Part shown: piece by piece, positions 8,818 through 17,689 of the stretch
Position numbering within the stretch: the stretch's first letter is position 1
Layout of the letters: every line of letters starts with the position of its first letter
From: CAZADS01 sp964483985
GTDB lineage: Bacteria > Pseudomonadota > Alphaproteobacteria > Thalassobaculales > Thalassobaculaceae
Reading direction: 5' to 3'
DNA: 50,627 bases
Assembly (NCBI GenBank): GCA_964483985.1
Contig: CAZADS010000050.1
Coordinates: forward strand, 1-50,627
Notes under the pieces: model-generated
Told to the model about the DNA's origin: nothing
Database searches by the model: none
The model's input: the letters and a program-made list of their open reading frames with translations, nothing else
Position numbers and translations under genes: made by a program

Positions 8818-8858
8818 GACTAAAACAACCAAAATTAAACAGGTGCAAACCCTTTTTT

Positions 8859-8900
8859 GTTGAATCATCATGGCTTACCATAGAATGGCAAGGATTCAAC
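8859..8900 (-). terminator. Nested hairpin downstream of the prepilin peptidase gene
   Basis: The outer arms GTTGAATC (8859-8866) and GATTCAAC (8893-8900) are perfectly complementary. Inside them CTTACCAT (8874-8881) and ATGGCAAG (8885-8892) form a second stem that needs a G-U wobble in the minus-strand RNA. It begins nine bases after the stop of the peptidase gene. No U-tract follows in that direction, so a factor-independent terminator is uncertain. An RNA-stabilising or processing structure is an alternative. Confidence 0.4.
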
Positions 8901-8908
8901 CCGTTAAA

Positions 8909-9712
8909 CTAAAAAAAATGGTATAAAGACAATAAAAATTCACTGTTAAGGTAATTTGAGTTAAATATCCAAGTGATCCAAGCAGCAGAACATAGAAATG
9001 GCCCGAATACTATCGGCGTAGTTAAAGAAAGAGTTCCATTTCGTAGTGATTTAGCCGTAATTACTATCAAAGCGGTCAAAGAAGCCTCTAGAATCTCGGA
9101 GGCTAACAGGCTCCAGCCTAGCCAAGTACCAATGGCCGAAATCAGTTTAACATCACCGTACCCTAAACCCGGACGGCCCCTAAATTTTTCGTATCCAATA
9201 GCGAGTCCGCCCGAAATAACGCCCCCCCCTGTTGCGCCAATTACGCCATTCCAAAACACATCTTGTCCCTGTAAAGCTGAAAATATAAGCCCCGTTATGC
9301 CCAATAAATATGTTCCATAATCAGGCAGCCTCCCATAGCGAATATCGAATAACGAAAGCCCAACCAACAGCCAGCCGACGGCACAGAATCCCCCCAGTTG
9401 CAAAGGAGAAATTTTGGATGTTAGGAAGACAGAGACTAATGCTATGGCAAGACAAACGACTTCAGCTATAGGAAAAATGGCATCGATAATACCGCCACAG
9501 TGTCGACAACGGCCTTTGCTCAAAATGTAATTAAATAGTGGAACCAGGTCGGGTAGGGACAGAGTGGCTTGGCAGAGACGGCATTTTGATCTAATTGGCT
9601 TGGTACCATCATATAGGGAGGCAGCGCGTATGGTAATTGCCCCGACATAACTTCCTATGGCAGGACCACTTAATATCACGAAGATTGAGAGCCAAATAGT
9701 TAAAGGTTCCAT
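8909..9712 (-). CDS. gspO: Prepilin leader peptidase / N-methyltransferase (A24A family)
   Basis: The product has 267 residues, a normal family length, with about seven or eight membrane helices. The two cytoplasmic zinc-binding CXXC pairs are at 44-47 (CRLC) and 69-72 (CRHC). The catalytic aspartates are D123 in FDIRYGRLPD and D187 in GYGDVKL, the GxGD signature of bacterial prepilin peptidases. This inner-membrane enzyme cleaves the leader of pseudopilins after Gly and methylates the new N-terminus, so it should process the gspG, I, J and K products encoded from 16970 to 19066. It is transcribed alone, separate from the gsp operon and divergent from the small TPR gene. The same enzyme could also serve type IV pili if these exist elsewhere. 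Confidence 0.93.
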   Translation of the reverse strand: MEPLTIWLSIFVILSGPAIGSYVGAITIRAASLYDGTKPIRSKCRLCQATLSLPDLVPLFNYILSKGRCRHCGGIIDAIFPIAEVVCLAIALVSVFLTSKISPLQLGGFCAVGWLLVGLSLFDIRYGRLPDYGTYLLGITGLIFSALQGQDVFWNGVIGATGGGVISGGLAIGYEKFRGRPGLGYGDVKLISAIGTWLGWSLLASEILEASLTALIVITAKSLRNGTLSLTTPIVFGPFLCSAAWITWIFNSNYLNSEFLLSLYHFF

Positions 9713-9798
9713 CAGTGTGATCTCTTGCGAAATGTTTTTGTCTTGTCAGGTTTACCAAAAAAATGTGAAATTAGAATTAAGTTAAACAAGGTTATTTA

Positions 9799-10155
9799 AT
9801 GTCTCGGTTAAAAGTGTTTAGTTTGGGTATAATAGGCCTGGCGATATTTCCTACCTTTTTGAGTGTGGGGTATATGGCAAAAAGTGTTAATATAAATTCT
9901 GGTTTAGTAGCAGATTTACCTGGGGATAAAAATTTGGCAAAACAGCAAATATTGAACCTAACTGGATACTTGATAAAGAATCCAAAAGATGGAGAGAGTT
10001 GGAAGCGTCTAGCTCTTCTTTATCGGGAAACAGGTTTTCTAAAAGAAGCAGTTTCGGCGTATATATCCGCTTCTCAAGTTTTACCAAATGACGTAGAAAT
10101 TAGATCGGCACTTTTTGAATTAAAAACACAGGCTACTTTATTGGGGAAGCATTGA
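9799..10155 (+). CDS. Small membrane-anchored TPR protein (CcmI/NrfG-like C-terminal part)
   Basis: This 118-residue protein has an N-terminal hydrophobic anchor or signal (about residues 7-27). One to two tetratricopeptide units follow: DGESWKRLALLYRETGFLKEA is cut here to its core WKRLALLYRETGF, then a run ending in ASQVLPND. Similar TPR segments occur in CcmI/CycH and NrfG, which present apocytochrome c to the haem lyase. The next gene, 44 bp on, encodes a multihaem cytochrome, so a chaperone role in its maturation is an attractive inference. The stop codon is at 10153-10155. The start ATG has AAGG about eight bases upstream. Confidence 0.75.
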   Translation: MSRLKVFSLGIIGLAIFPTFLSVGYMAKSVNINSGLVADLPGDKNLAKQQILNLTGYLIKNPKDGESWKRLALLYRETGFLKEAVSAYISASQVLPNDVEIRSALFELKTQATLLGKH

Positions 10156-10199
10156 GAGATGTTGTCAAATTAGAAACATCGACGAGGAGATCCATAGCT

Positions 10200-11528
10200 A
10201 TGACGCGCGTAAAATCAATTCTGAGCGGTGTGGTGCTTTTTTTGGCAAGTGGTTTATTTGGGATTACTCAATCGAATTCTGAAACCATCTTACCGCAATA
10301 TGCGGAGGACATTCACCTCGGGGTTACTTCGTGTGCGGGTAGTACTTGCCATGGTGCTGCTTCGCCGTGGGAAGGGTCAACAGTACTTCAAAATGAATAT
10401 GTGACCTGGTCCCAGTCTGATAAGCACTCCAAAGCTTATAGTGTTTTGTTGAACGATGATTCTAAGCGTATCGCCCTTAATTTAGGACTTCCTAATGCCC
10501 ATGAGGCTAAAATTTGTTTGGATTGTCACGCGGATAATACAGCGAAAAAGAATAGGGGGAGAGTATTCCAAATAGCCGACGGCGTTGGTTGTGAGGCGTG
10601 CCATGGAGGCGCACAACGATGGCTGGGGCTTCATGTTGCAGGGATAGGCAGTCACCAAGATAATATAGATGCTGGTCTGTTTCCAACCGAAGACCCTGTG
10701 AAGAGAGCCGAGCTATGTCTTTCCTGCCACTTTGGTGATGACAAAAAGTTTGTCACACACAGGATTATGGGGGCAGGGCATCCGCGAATGAGTTTTGAGC
10801 TTGATACTTTTACGGCTATTCAGCCCGCACACTATTTAATAGATGACGATTATAAAAAGCGTAAAATTGTTGCTAATGGAATCCAGACTTGGGCAATTGG
10901 CCAAGCAATAGCGCTTGGGCGCCGATTGGACGCGACATTAGATCAAAATAGAAATCATGACGGTATTTTTCCAGAATTAGTTCTTTTTGATTGCCAAGCT
11001 TGTCATCACTCTCTCACGGCTCCAAGATGGCAAGCACGACCGAGTACAGGTCTTGGGCCAGGGATTGTTCGTTTTGATGATTCCAATTTGCTAATGCTTC
11101 AGATAATAGTTTCCAATTTAGACAGTGAAAAGGGCGCACGTTTAGCAGCAGAAACTAAAACGCTTCATAAAGCTGTTACTCAAGATTTAAAGAGCTTTCA
11201 TTCGGCAGCCGAATCTTTGAAGCGGACAACGTCTGATCTGGTAGAAATGCTTGCTTCCCACCAGTTTGGAAAGGCGGATGTCGTAAATTTGGTCAATAGT
11301 TTGTTGAAACAAGCCAAAAGTGCAGAATTTTCGGATTACGCTGGAGCAGAACAGGCTGTTATGGCGATAAGCGCTATAATGTCGACTGCATCAAATATGG
11401 GGATGGGGCAGGAAGCTGAGGCCGCGAAGGCGCCTATTGAGAACGCACTTGCGGCTTTGGCAAAATATGATGATTGGGATTATGCTGGGTTCAAGGCGGC
11501 GATCGAATCCATTCAACCAATTCAATAG
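10200..11528 (+). CDS. Exported multihaem c-type cytochrome (cytochrome c554-like), five haem motifs including one CX4CH
   Basis: I chose the ATG at 10200: it has GAGGAGA upstream and begins a good signal peptide. A TTG at 10152 is also in frame. The 442-residue product has a signal peptide to about residue 28. Five haem attachment sites lie in the first 270 residues: CX4CH at 45-51, then CLDCH at 106, CEACH at 131, CLSCH at 173 and CQACH at 265. The latter half (about 290-440) has no motif and is helical and Ala-rich. The spacing and the phrases GVGCEACHGG and MGAGHPRMSFEL resemble cytochrome c554/c-prime family proteins of the periplasm. It likely passes electrons in the periplasm, possibly to or from the decahaem system at 1-8723. 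The link is by proximity only. Confidence 0.9.
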   Translation: MTRVKSILSGVVLFLASGLFGITQSNSETILPQYAEDIHLGVTSCAGSTCHGAASPWEGSTVLQNEYVTWSQSDKHSKAYSVLLNDDSKRIALNLGLPNAHEAKICLDCHADNTAKKNRGRVFQIADGVGCEACHGGAQRWLGLHVAGIGSHQDNIDAGLFPTEDPVKRAELCLSCHFGDDKKFVTHRIMGAGHPRMSFELDTFTAIQPAHYLIDDDYKKRKIVANGIQTWAIGQAIALGRRLDATLDQNRNHDGIFPELVLFDCQACHHSLTAPRWQARPSTGLGPGIVRFDDSNLLMLQIIVSNLDSEKGARLAAETKTLHKAVTQDLKSFHSAAESLKRTTSDLVEMLASHQFGKADVVNLVNSLLKQAKSAEFSDYAGAEQAVMAISAIMSTASNMGMGQEAEAAKAPIENALAALAKYDDWDYAGFKAAIESIQPIQ

Positions 11529-11555
11529 CATTTGTTTGATAGGGACTGGGTGTCG

Positions 11556-12689
11556 TTAATGCTGGGATATTTTTAATTTGTAGGGGCCAATTCCGGCACA
11601 ACAGTGACTAACAAGCAACGTATATGCTCCGGGATCAAGGCGTTTAAGGAGGCGAAAATTATAACCCTGACCACCATCGTCGTCTTTTGAAATTAACTCA
11701 CCATTGCTATTGAGAATTTGTGCCGTAGTGTCACTAGGGCCTTCAGAACTGAGTAAAATTGTTGTTGGAGCATCGACTTTTAGCTTGTATCGATTAATTT
11801 GGCCAGTACGCGAAATAGAATCTGTCAATCCATTTTTGAGTACCTTCAGGTATTGCTTTTCTGGGGGTTGGTTCTTAACCCGATGACTAGATGTCGTTGT
11901 CAAATCCGTTATAGTGATGTCACGAGCTGATTCTGCACGGAATTTATTTTTAGAAGAAAATCCATATATTTTATGCAAACCTGGCTTCGCAATGTTAGAA
12001 GTTGTGATTTTGGCTCGTACGCCTTTGGAGGTTGGTAACTGCTGGCGAATAACTAGAGAGCTATCACCGACAGCTATTTCTGCATTCTCGAGTTCTATTT
12101 GGATGGTGTCGTGAGCAGCTAATTTAATAGGTGCTTTAGGGAGATTCATTGACATGAAAATAAATTGACCAACTGACTGGATTGATTTCTTAGAAGTATC
12201 GAGATTCAAAGAGTCCAGTACTGATCTAGGCAGTGCCCTGCTGCGTGCAAGAAGTTGTTTTAAGAAATAAATCAATGCTTGATCGATGTTATCAAACCAA
12301 ACACCGCGATGTTTGGAGGCAGCAATAAAATAACGCTTCCCATCACGGCGAAAAACGAATCGCTCCGTTGACCTTTCACCACCCAACTGTCGATACAAGT
12401 CATAAACTTTAAGGCATGCTTCTACCCATGCTCGATCTCCAGCCAAGTAACTCAGTCCATGGACCGCTCCGGCAGTATCGTCGATTGGATCATAGAACAT
12501 CAACGCACCAGAGATTGGTTGGCCTTTGAGCGAATTAGTTATCTTGTCAAAAGCCTTGATGGTCTCACCAGCTACATATTTATTTGACTTTTTGTAGTCC
12601 AATTCCTCCTTGCTGTATGCCCTAGATGCGGGAGGGATTATTCCAAGAAATATAAATAAAACTATTAGGATTTTTAAGTTCATACCCAT
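11556..12689 (-). CDS. Exported protein with C-terminal PPC-like beta-sandwich, unknown function
   Basis: The product has 377 residues with a signal peptide (hydrophobic residues about 5-20, cleavage near SRAYS). Residues about 35-165 form a mixed domain I cannot name. Residues about 280-377 resemble a bacterial pre-peptidase C-terminal (PPC) domain: a Tyr-Lys strand, a Ser/Asp-rich turn with SKDDDGGQGYN, then LDPGAYTLLVS. Such domains are common at the end of secreted enzymes and can be removed after export. The gene starts 59 bp after gspD on the same strand, so it may be a T2SS substrate or accessory transcribed with the operon. No catalytic motif was found. Confidence 0.7.
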   Translation of the reverse strand: MGMNLKILIVLFIFLGIIPPASRAYSKEELDYKKSNKYVAGETIKAFDKITNSLKGQPISGALMFYDPIDDTAGAVHGLSYLAGDRAWVEACLKVYDLYRQLGGERSTERFVFRRDGKRYFIAASKHRGVWFDNIDQALIYFLKQLLARSRALPRSVLDSLNLDTSKKSIQSVGQFIFMSMNLPKAPIKLAAHDTIQIELENAEIAVGDSSLVIRQQLPTSKGVRAKITTSNIAKPGLHKIYGFSSKNKFRAESARDITITDLTTTSSHRVKNQPPEKQYLKVLKNGLTDSISRTGQINRYKLKVDAPTTILLSSEGPSDTTAQILNSNGELISKDDDGGQGYNFRLLKRLDPGAYTLLVSHCCAGIGPYKLKISQH

Positions 12690-12748
12690 AGGTCAAATTG
12701 ATTTTCGTTTAGCAGGACAATAACGAGTAATTACTTTTTCGCATGTTA

Positions 12749-14800
12749 TCAAGGGCTTAACTCCAACGAATTGTCCATTGTTTGAATAAGCTGTTGATAC
12801 TGTTTCATTAGCTTTCGTGTTATTTTTTCGGCTTCGCCTTCGTTTTGAACGACACGGGGTGTAATTAAAACTATCAACTCCGTCCTTTGATTAAGCCTGT
12901 CTTTTATCCCAAATAAGGGGCCAAAAAAGGGAATTTGGAGCAATCCGGGAACGCCCGAATTTGTTTCGGTCTCAATATCCCTTATCAGTCCAGCTAATAA
13001 AACTGTGGTTCCATTGGGTACCGCAGCGGTACTAGTGATACGGCGCTGCTGTATGGTGGGAGAATTTATGTCAGAACTGTTAGTGCGAACCACGTCGCTG
13101 ACTTCTTGGGAAATAGCAAGTGTGACCAAGCCACTAGATTTAACTTTAGGCGTGACATTAAGGGTTACTCCCGTATCTCTATATTCAATCTCATTTACTA
13201 TTCGGTCATCGTTGGTCACCGTTGTTGAAGAGGTACGTTTTACTATGGGTATTTGGTCGCCAACGTGTAAACGCGCCGTTTCTCCATCAACTACTAGGAG
13301 TTGCGGTGAAGAAACCACTCGAACGTCGGTGAGTTCCGAAAGAGCGTCAATGACTACTCTCGTATTTCGTACGCCCCCTATGGTTGCTCCAAACCCAGGT
13401 GCTATAGCAGTTACTGTTGTAGTGGAATCGGCACTTGTAAATAGTGCATTGAACTCCCCAGTCTCTATAAAATATTTTAAACCATAACGGAGGGAATTTT
13501 TTAGGCTGACTTCTAAAATAGTACCCTCAATTAAAACTTGCAAAGGGGTAATGTCGAGCTTTATCAGTACTTCTAAGATTAGATCGTATTCTGTTCGGGT
13601 AGCCCAAACCAAGATAGAATTACTGGGCTTGTCTGCACTAAATCTTAGTCCAGATTGTTTAAAGGTGGTTTCCTGAGCCGAGCTCTGTTTAACATCGTTT
13701 TCCGCTTGTCGTCCAAGAGTTTCTGGTATGGACTCATTTCCCCCGAATGCACCGCGAAGTGTTTTAACTAACTTGGGAGCTTCACCATGTTGAACAAAAT
13801 AAACAAATAGACGCCGACGATCAGCGTCTCTCGTTAGATCAAGTCGTTTTATCCATGTTGTCGCTTTAATAATCTGCTGTTGGGTGGGAGCCGTTATCAT
13901 TAGTGCGTTTAATCGTTTTATAGGGGTAAACTTTATTTGTGTTAAGGCATTTGTCCCTCCACTAAATAACTCATTCAATTCTTCTATCATTGCTTGTAGG
14001 CTAGCTTTTTTTAATTCGATGATTGCAACGGATTGATTTGCCATGCGATCAACATCCAGCAACTTGACGGCCTGTCTAGCAGACCGCCTTTGACTCAGGG
14101 AACCGCTCAACAAGACAAGGTTATCTAATCCACCTAGTCTAGTTACTTGGCCTTTAGAAAAAATCGGTAGTAGTAACTTAGCCATTTGACCAGATGAGAT
14201 GTGATGAAGAGGGATTACATCGATGCCATATCCAGGTTGGTCAAGTTTTCCGTCACCCATAGCGACGTCGTTGATTTTTTCAGCGGCTGGGATAATTCTC
14301 AAAATTCCCGAATCAAAAATGGAGGTAAGGCCGTGAGCGGCCAGGACTGCTTCCAGCATGGTTATCATTTGGGAGCGTGTAAGGGGACGGATAGTCTTAA
14401 GAGTAACTTTGCCTTGGACACTGGGATGCAGAACGAAATTTTGTTTTAAAAGATCTCCTATGATTACTTTTAAAGCCTGCCTTAAATCGACTTGGTTAAA
14501 TTCCACTGAAAGGTCGCCCGCTATTGGAGCCACTTGGTGTCTCGGATTAGTCACAGAGCTTGCTGTCACTGCTGGGGGAGGATAGAAAAGGTCCAATGAT
14601 TGATTCGATGGTGATGTTTCATAGGTATTATTGGTCTTTCGTTGTTTAGCTTCCAAATTTGGAGGCTGACCTTGGCTTTGGATAGCCACCAAGGCGGGAA
14701 TGGACATTGGACTATATTGATTAGAATTGTTTTTGAAGTTCTCACATGATGTAAGAAAAATGGTAACGAATAAAACAAGAATTGTTGAGCTATGGTTCAT
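12749..14800 (-). CDS. gspD: Type II secretion secretin GspD
   Basis: From the ATG at 14800, which overlaps the gspC stop as ATGA, the product has 683 residues. It begins with a lipoprotein signal with lipobox LTSC. The N0 domain (about residues 90-170) has LRQALKVIIGDLLKQNFVLH. N1-N3 repeats (about 175-400) include HHISSGQMAKLLLPIF and ELNELFSGG. The secretin barrel (about 430-650) contains VRVVSSPQLLVVDGETARL, GDQIPIVKR and VPNGTTVLLAGLIRDIETE. The last 25 residues could serve pilotin binding. Secretins form the outer-membrane pore of the T2SS. A longer start at 14827 would place extra residues before the signal and is rejected. Identity is secure. Confidence 0.96.
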   Translation of the reverse strand: MNHSSTILVLFVTIFLTSCENFKNNSNQYSPMSIPALVAIQSQGQPPNLEAKQRKTNNTYETSPSNQSLDLFYPPPAVTASSVTNPRHQVAPIAGDLSVEFNQVDLRQALKVIIGDLLKQNFVLHPSVQGKVTLKTIRPLTRSQMITMLEAVLAAHGLTSIFDSGILRIIPAAEKINDVAMGDGKLDQPGYGIDVIPLHHISSGQMAKLLLPIFSKGQVTRLGGLDNLVLLSGSLSQRRSARQAVKLLDVDRMANQSVAIIELKKASLQAMIEELNELFSGGTNALTQIKFTPIKRLNALMITAPTQQQIIKATTWIKRLDLTRDADRRRLFVYFVQHGEAPKLVKTLRGAFGGNESIPETLGRQAENDVKQSSAQETTFKQSGLRFSADKPSNSILVWATRTEYDLILEVLIKLDITPLQVLIEGTILEVSLKNSLRYGLKYFIETGEFNALFTSADSTTTVTAIAPGFGATIGGVRNTRVVIDALSELTDVRVVSSPQLLVVDGETARLHVGDQIPIVKRTSSTTVTNDDRIVNEIEYRDTGVTLNVTPKVKSSGLVTLAISQEVSDVVRTNSSDINSPTIQQRRITSTAAVPNGTTVLLAGLIRDIETETNSGVPGLLQIPFFGPLFGIKDRLNQRTELIVLITPRVVQNEGEAEKITRKLMKQYQQLIQTMDNSLELSP

Positions 14801-15324
14801 TGACCTTGTCCAGTCGATGGCACCCATCGGGTGTTGCTTCCAGTAATTCCACGTTTCTCAGGTAATTTAGTTAACAAATTAATGCGACGTTCTCCATAGG
14901 CCAGAATTACATTCTGAAGTTCTATTTTCTCGATAACCCAACCGTCCACAGTTTCACCTACGTGGCCTTTTAAAACTTGCCCATTTAATTTTTCCAGTAA
15001 AATCATCTTACGCCCCTTAGTGTGAACTATCCCAGTGAGTCGGTATTTTGAGAAGTCCTTTTCTTTTTTGTTGTCTGGCGTAGATTTTATGAGGAGGTTT
15101 ACGGGCCGACGAGTGGCTGTAAATAAGGGTCGTGATAATGTTTCTTTGTATATTTCTTTTTCATCCAATTGTTTTTGGAATGTAGGATAGCTAAATGGCT
15201 GGTATAACCGAGCATTGCCGCTTGCGGTTGAGAAATTGAGGTCAGTATAATTAAACCATGGCCAGCCAATCCAAACCAATAGTCCAAAACAAATAACGAA
15301 CCACAAAAATCCTATCCGTCTCAT
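14797..15324 (-). CDS. gspC: Type II secretion protein GspC (short form)
   Basis: The product has 175 residues: one N-terminal membrane helix (about 5-22), a linker, then a homology-region domain (about 60-160) with SRPLFTATRRP, YRLTGIVHTKGRKMILLEK and GHVGETVDGW. This domain contacts the N0 domain of the secretin. The usual C-terminal PDZ or coiled-coil domain of classical GspC is missing. Its place directly before gspD, with an ATGA overlap, supports the assignment. The short form could also be called GspN/C-like. Confidence 0.85.
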   Translation of the reverse strand: MRRIGFLWFVICFGLLVWIGWPWFNYTDLNFSTASGNARLYQPFSYPTFQKQLDEKEIYKETLSRPLFTATRRPVNLLIKSTPDNKKEKDFSKYRLTGIVHTKGRKMILLEKLNGQVLKGHVGETVDGWVIEKIELQNVILAYGERRINLLTKLPEKRGITGSNTRWVPSTGQGQ

Positions 15325-15878
15325 TCTGGAATATCCACTATGGCTGAAATTCCCAAAACTATTTTCAGTCTAGTTTGATCATTGTTACTAGGACTTCGAG
15401 TTAAATCAAGGCTATCAACTCTAATAATAGGACGTGACTGATTTAAGGTTAATAGTAAAAATTGGAGGCTTTCAAGGGATCCTTCTCCATTAGCAATCAA
15501 TGAAACATGATCAAAATATTGGTTAGATTTACTCTCAGCAATGGCAAGTTTGGTGATTAATACGTCAGCATTTTCTGCTAATGCTCTAAATAATCTCTGG
15601 AATGAGGCTTCTGGAGATGCCGTGTTTCCAGAAATAAAGATCTGCGATTCTGCGCGCCTTTCCTTTGCCTTTTGGAATAGTGAAGTTATTTGATTTTCTT
15701 GTGCCATAAGATTAGTTTGCTTCTCTATAGTCAACTGGAGCTTATGGGCACGATTTTCTTGATCATCCAAAAACCGTGTTATTGGACCAGATATAATAAA
15801 CCAGAAAATAGTTAGGATTAACGCTAGGAACGCCCATGACGTGATCGGTTTAAATGGTTTGACTTTTTGAACGGTCAT
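15321..15878 (-). CDS. gspM: Type II secretion protein GspM-like
   Basis: The 185-residue product has one membrane helix (about 15-33). A coiled-coil-prone stretch follows (about 38-75), then a ferredoxin-like fold with LQFLLLTLNQSRPIIRVDSL, as in GspM and PilO. GspM is a bitopic inner-membrane protein that pairs with GspL in the assembly platform. Order L-M-C-D and ATGA overlaps at both ends support the call more than sequence identity does, since GspM is poorly conserved. Confidence 0.85.
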   Translation of the reverse strand: MTVQKVKPFKPITSWAFLALILTIFWFIISGPITRFLDDQENRAHKLQLTIEKQTNLMAQENQITSLFQKAKERRAESQIFISGNTASPEASFQRLFRALAENADVLITKLAIAESKSNQYFDHVSLIANGEGSLESLQFLLLTLNQSRPIIRVDSLDLTRSPSNNDQTRLKIVLGISAIVDIPE

Positions 15879-16891
15879 GATTTTACAAAGTCCGCGCTTA
15901 AACTAAAGCGCTCTAGTCCAGTTTCATAATTTTTAATGATAGGAGATTGAAATACCGGGTTTTGAAATTGTGTAAGTTTGGCAAGTTGAAGAAGAAGTGA
16001 GCTGGCGTCCCGGGCATAACCCTCTAATTTTATGCCAGTTGGGCTGATTATAAGGCTGAATATCCATGCATCATCTGGAACTGCGCGAGTTATTGTTTCT
16101 AGTAATTTTGCTGGGTTTCGGCTTTTTTTAAAAAAGTCAATAACTCGACTAGATTCAGTACTCAAGCGGTCTAATTTGGCTGTTTGTTTTTGGATTCTTT
16201 GTACTCGAATTTCTTGCTCTTTTTGGATCATGCTTAATTTGTGGATTATCCATTCTTGGTGCGAAATTTGGGATAAAGGAACTCCTGTGAGCAGTGTAAA
16301 AAGGAATATCGCGGATAAAACTCTAATCCGATTATTTCTCTTGGATGACCGTCTATCTAATAAGATATTGCCAGTTGTTGTTGCGGAAAGATGACGCTGA
16401 CCAATCATTATAAGGTCGGCGCTGCAACCAGCCTTCTCCACTGACTCAACTAGTCGATTGAGAATGATTTTTGGGACTAATAGTACGTCTATCCTTAATT
16501 GGCCTTTCGTGGCGGATATAATGTCATAAGCGAAACGGACATTATTTGTTTTAAAGGGAGTTAACCTTTCAACTTCACTTTCCAATAATTGATTGAGGGA
16601 CCGTCGACCTGTTTCAGGGATATTCAAAGTTAATTTGATACTTTCATGATCGGGTATCAATAATACCTTTGGACCTTCTAGGCGCTCAAGTGCAAGTTTG
16701 AGTGAGCTTTGGTCTGCAACTCCTTTGTCAATGGTTTTGTTGGAACTGGATTGGAATAAAAGAAAACCATCCTGAGTTGGTTCTATTATAGAGAATTTCT
16801 CATTGCATCCTAAAATCTGCTTTATCGGGGAGGGAAGTGGGATTATGAGCCCTTGAACCCAGGCATTTGTAATATTTTGAATTATACGCAT
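15875..16891 (-). CDS. gspL: Type II secretion protein GspL
   Basis: The ATG at 16891 is preceded by GGGAG at a good distance. A TTG at 16906 would add five residues. The 338-residue product has an actin-like cytoplasmic domain (about 25-180; PDHESIKLTLNIPE, LLESEVERLTPF). One membrane helix lies at about 190-207. A periplasmic PilN-like domain follows (about 225-335; LLETITRAVPDDAWIFSL). GspL couples the ATPase GspE to the pseudopilus platform. It starts after a 78-base gap downstream of gspK, the only sizeable break within the operon. Confidence 0.9.
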   Translation of the reverse strand: MRIIQNITNAWVQGLIIPLPSPIKQILGCNEKFSIIEPTQDGFLLFQSSSNKTIDKGVADQSSLKLALERLEGPKVLLIPDHESIKLTLNIPETGRRSLNQLLESEVERLTPFKTNNVRFAYDIISATKGQLRIDVLLVPKIILNRLVESVEKAGCSADLIMIGQRHLSATTTGNILLDRRSSKRNNRIRVLSAIFLFTLLTGVPLSQISHQEWIIHKLSMIQKEQEIRVQRIQKQTAKLDRLSTESSRVIDFFKKSRNPAKLLETITRAVPDDAWIFSLIISPTGIKLEGYARDASSLLLQLAKLTQFQNPVFQSPIIKNYETGLERFSLSADFVKS

Positions 16892-16969
16892 CCAATGCTC
16901 CCACAAAGGGATTCTTAATTTCTACCAATATGATTATGATAGAGACACGAACGAACTGGGCAAGTGATA

Positions 16970-17689
16970 TTAGTCATTTGATCTCCAATCTAAAATACGT
17001 ATAGGTTGTTTTGGGTCTCCGGTTATAGATACATAAACCGATAATGAGACAAACGACCCAGCACCGAATTTTTTCGAAGTTGAAATACGAAAAACTTTTC
17101 CTGGTCCTGTTGCTACGGATTCCGGAGGCAGGGCAGGCAATATTTCTTTTAAATCAGGAGTAGCAAAAAAAGGATCTATTTCTCTAGCCCTACAAAAGAC
17201 GGTCATATTAGGTAACAATTTTGAAATGGAATCATGATCAATATTAGGTAGGGCTTGAATTTGATTTGGGTCTTGGAAGACAAACCCCTTTTCTCGCATC
17301 TGCCTAAATAATTTAGTAACGAGATGCGGCGACTTTACGTCCAAATAGGCCATTAACTCGCTGAGTATATTAATGTCCCCGGAATTAATGTCCCAATAGC
17401 CGCAGGCATCTGAGATTGAAACGAACATTGTATGAGTTGCTATGTTGGTTTCTATTACTCCATTGTTCCGTCGAATAATATTATTGGCGTCTTCGCTTGC
17501 CAACAATGGCCAGACAGCATGCAGTGCTCCTTCTGTTAGTGCCTCGCTCTTTGCGCGTTCAATTTCAATGGTTGCCACGGTTGACGCCTTGCGGGCGAAT
17601 CCTATTATTCCAAGAGTTAATGTCCCGATTATAATTAAACCAATTAGTGCTAATAAGATAGCCATCCCTCTGTCGTGTTGCTTTCTCAT
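16970..17689 (-). CDS. gspK: Type II secretion minor pseudopilin GspK
   Basis: The 239-residue protein has a prepilin leader (MRKQHDRG, then MAILLALIGLIIIG). It lacks the Glu at +5 found in the other pseudopilins, as is normal for GspK, the tip subunit. It is shorter than the usual 300 or so residues. The internal alpha-domain is present (about 90-200: YLDVKSPHLVTKLFRQMRE, LLPNMTVFC, PDLKEILPAL) and the final strand region ends in RILDWR. It overlaps gspJ by ATGA. GspI, J and K together form the pseudopilus tip. Confidence 0.9.
   Translation of the reverse strand: MRKQHDRGMAILLALIGLIIIGTLTLGIIGFARKASTVATIEIERAKSEALTEGALHAVWPLLASEDANNIIRRNNGVIETNIATHTMFVSISDACGYWDINSGDINILSELMAYLDVKSPHLVTKLFRQMREKGFVFQDPNQIQALPNIDHDSISKLLPNMTVFCRAREIDPFFATPDLKEILPALPPESVATGPGKVFRISTSKKFGAGSFVSLSVYVSITGDPKQPIRILDWRSND

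Noticed and set aside
13005..13487. Plus-strand open frame of 160 codons
   Set aside because: It lies wholly antisense to the secretin domain of gspD, whose motifs are unambiguous.
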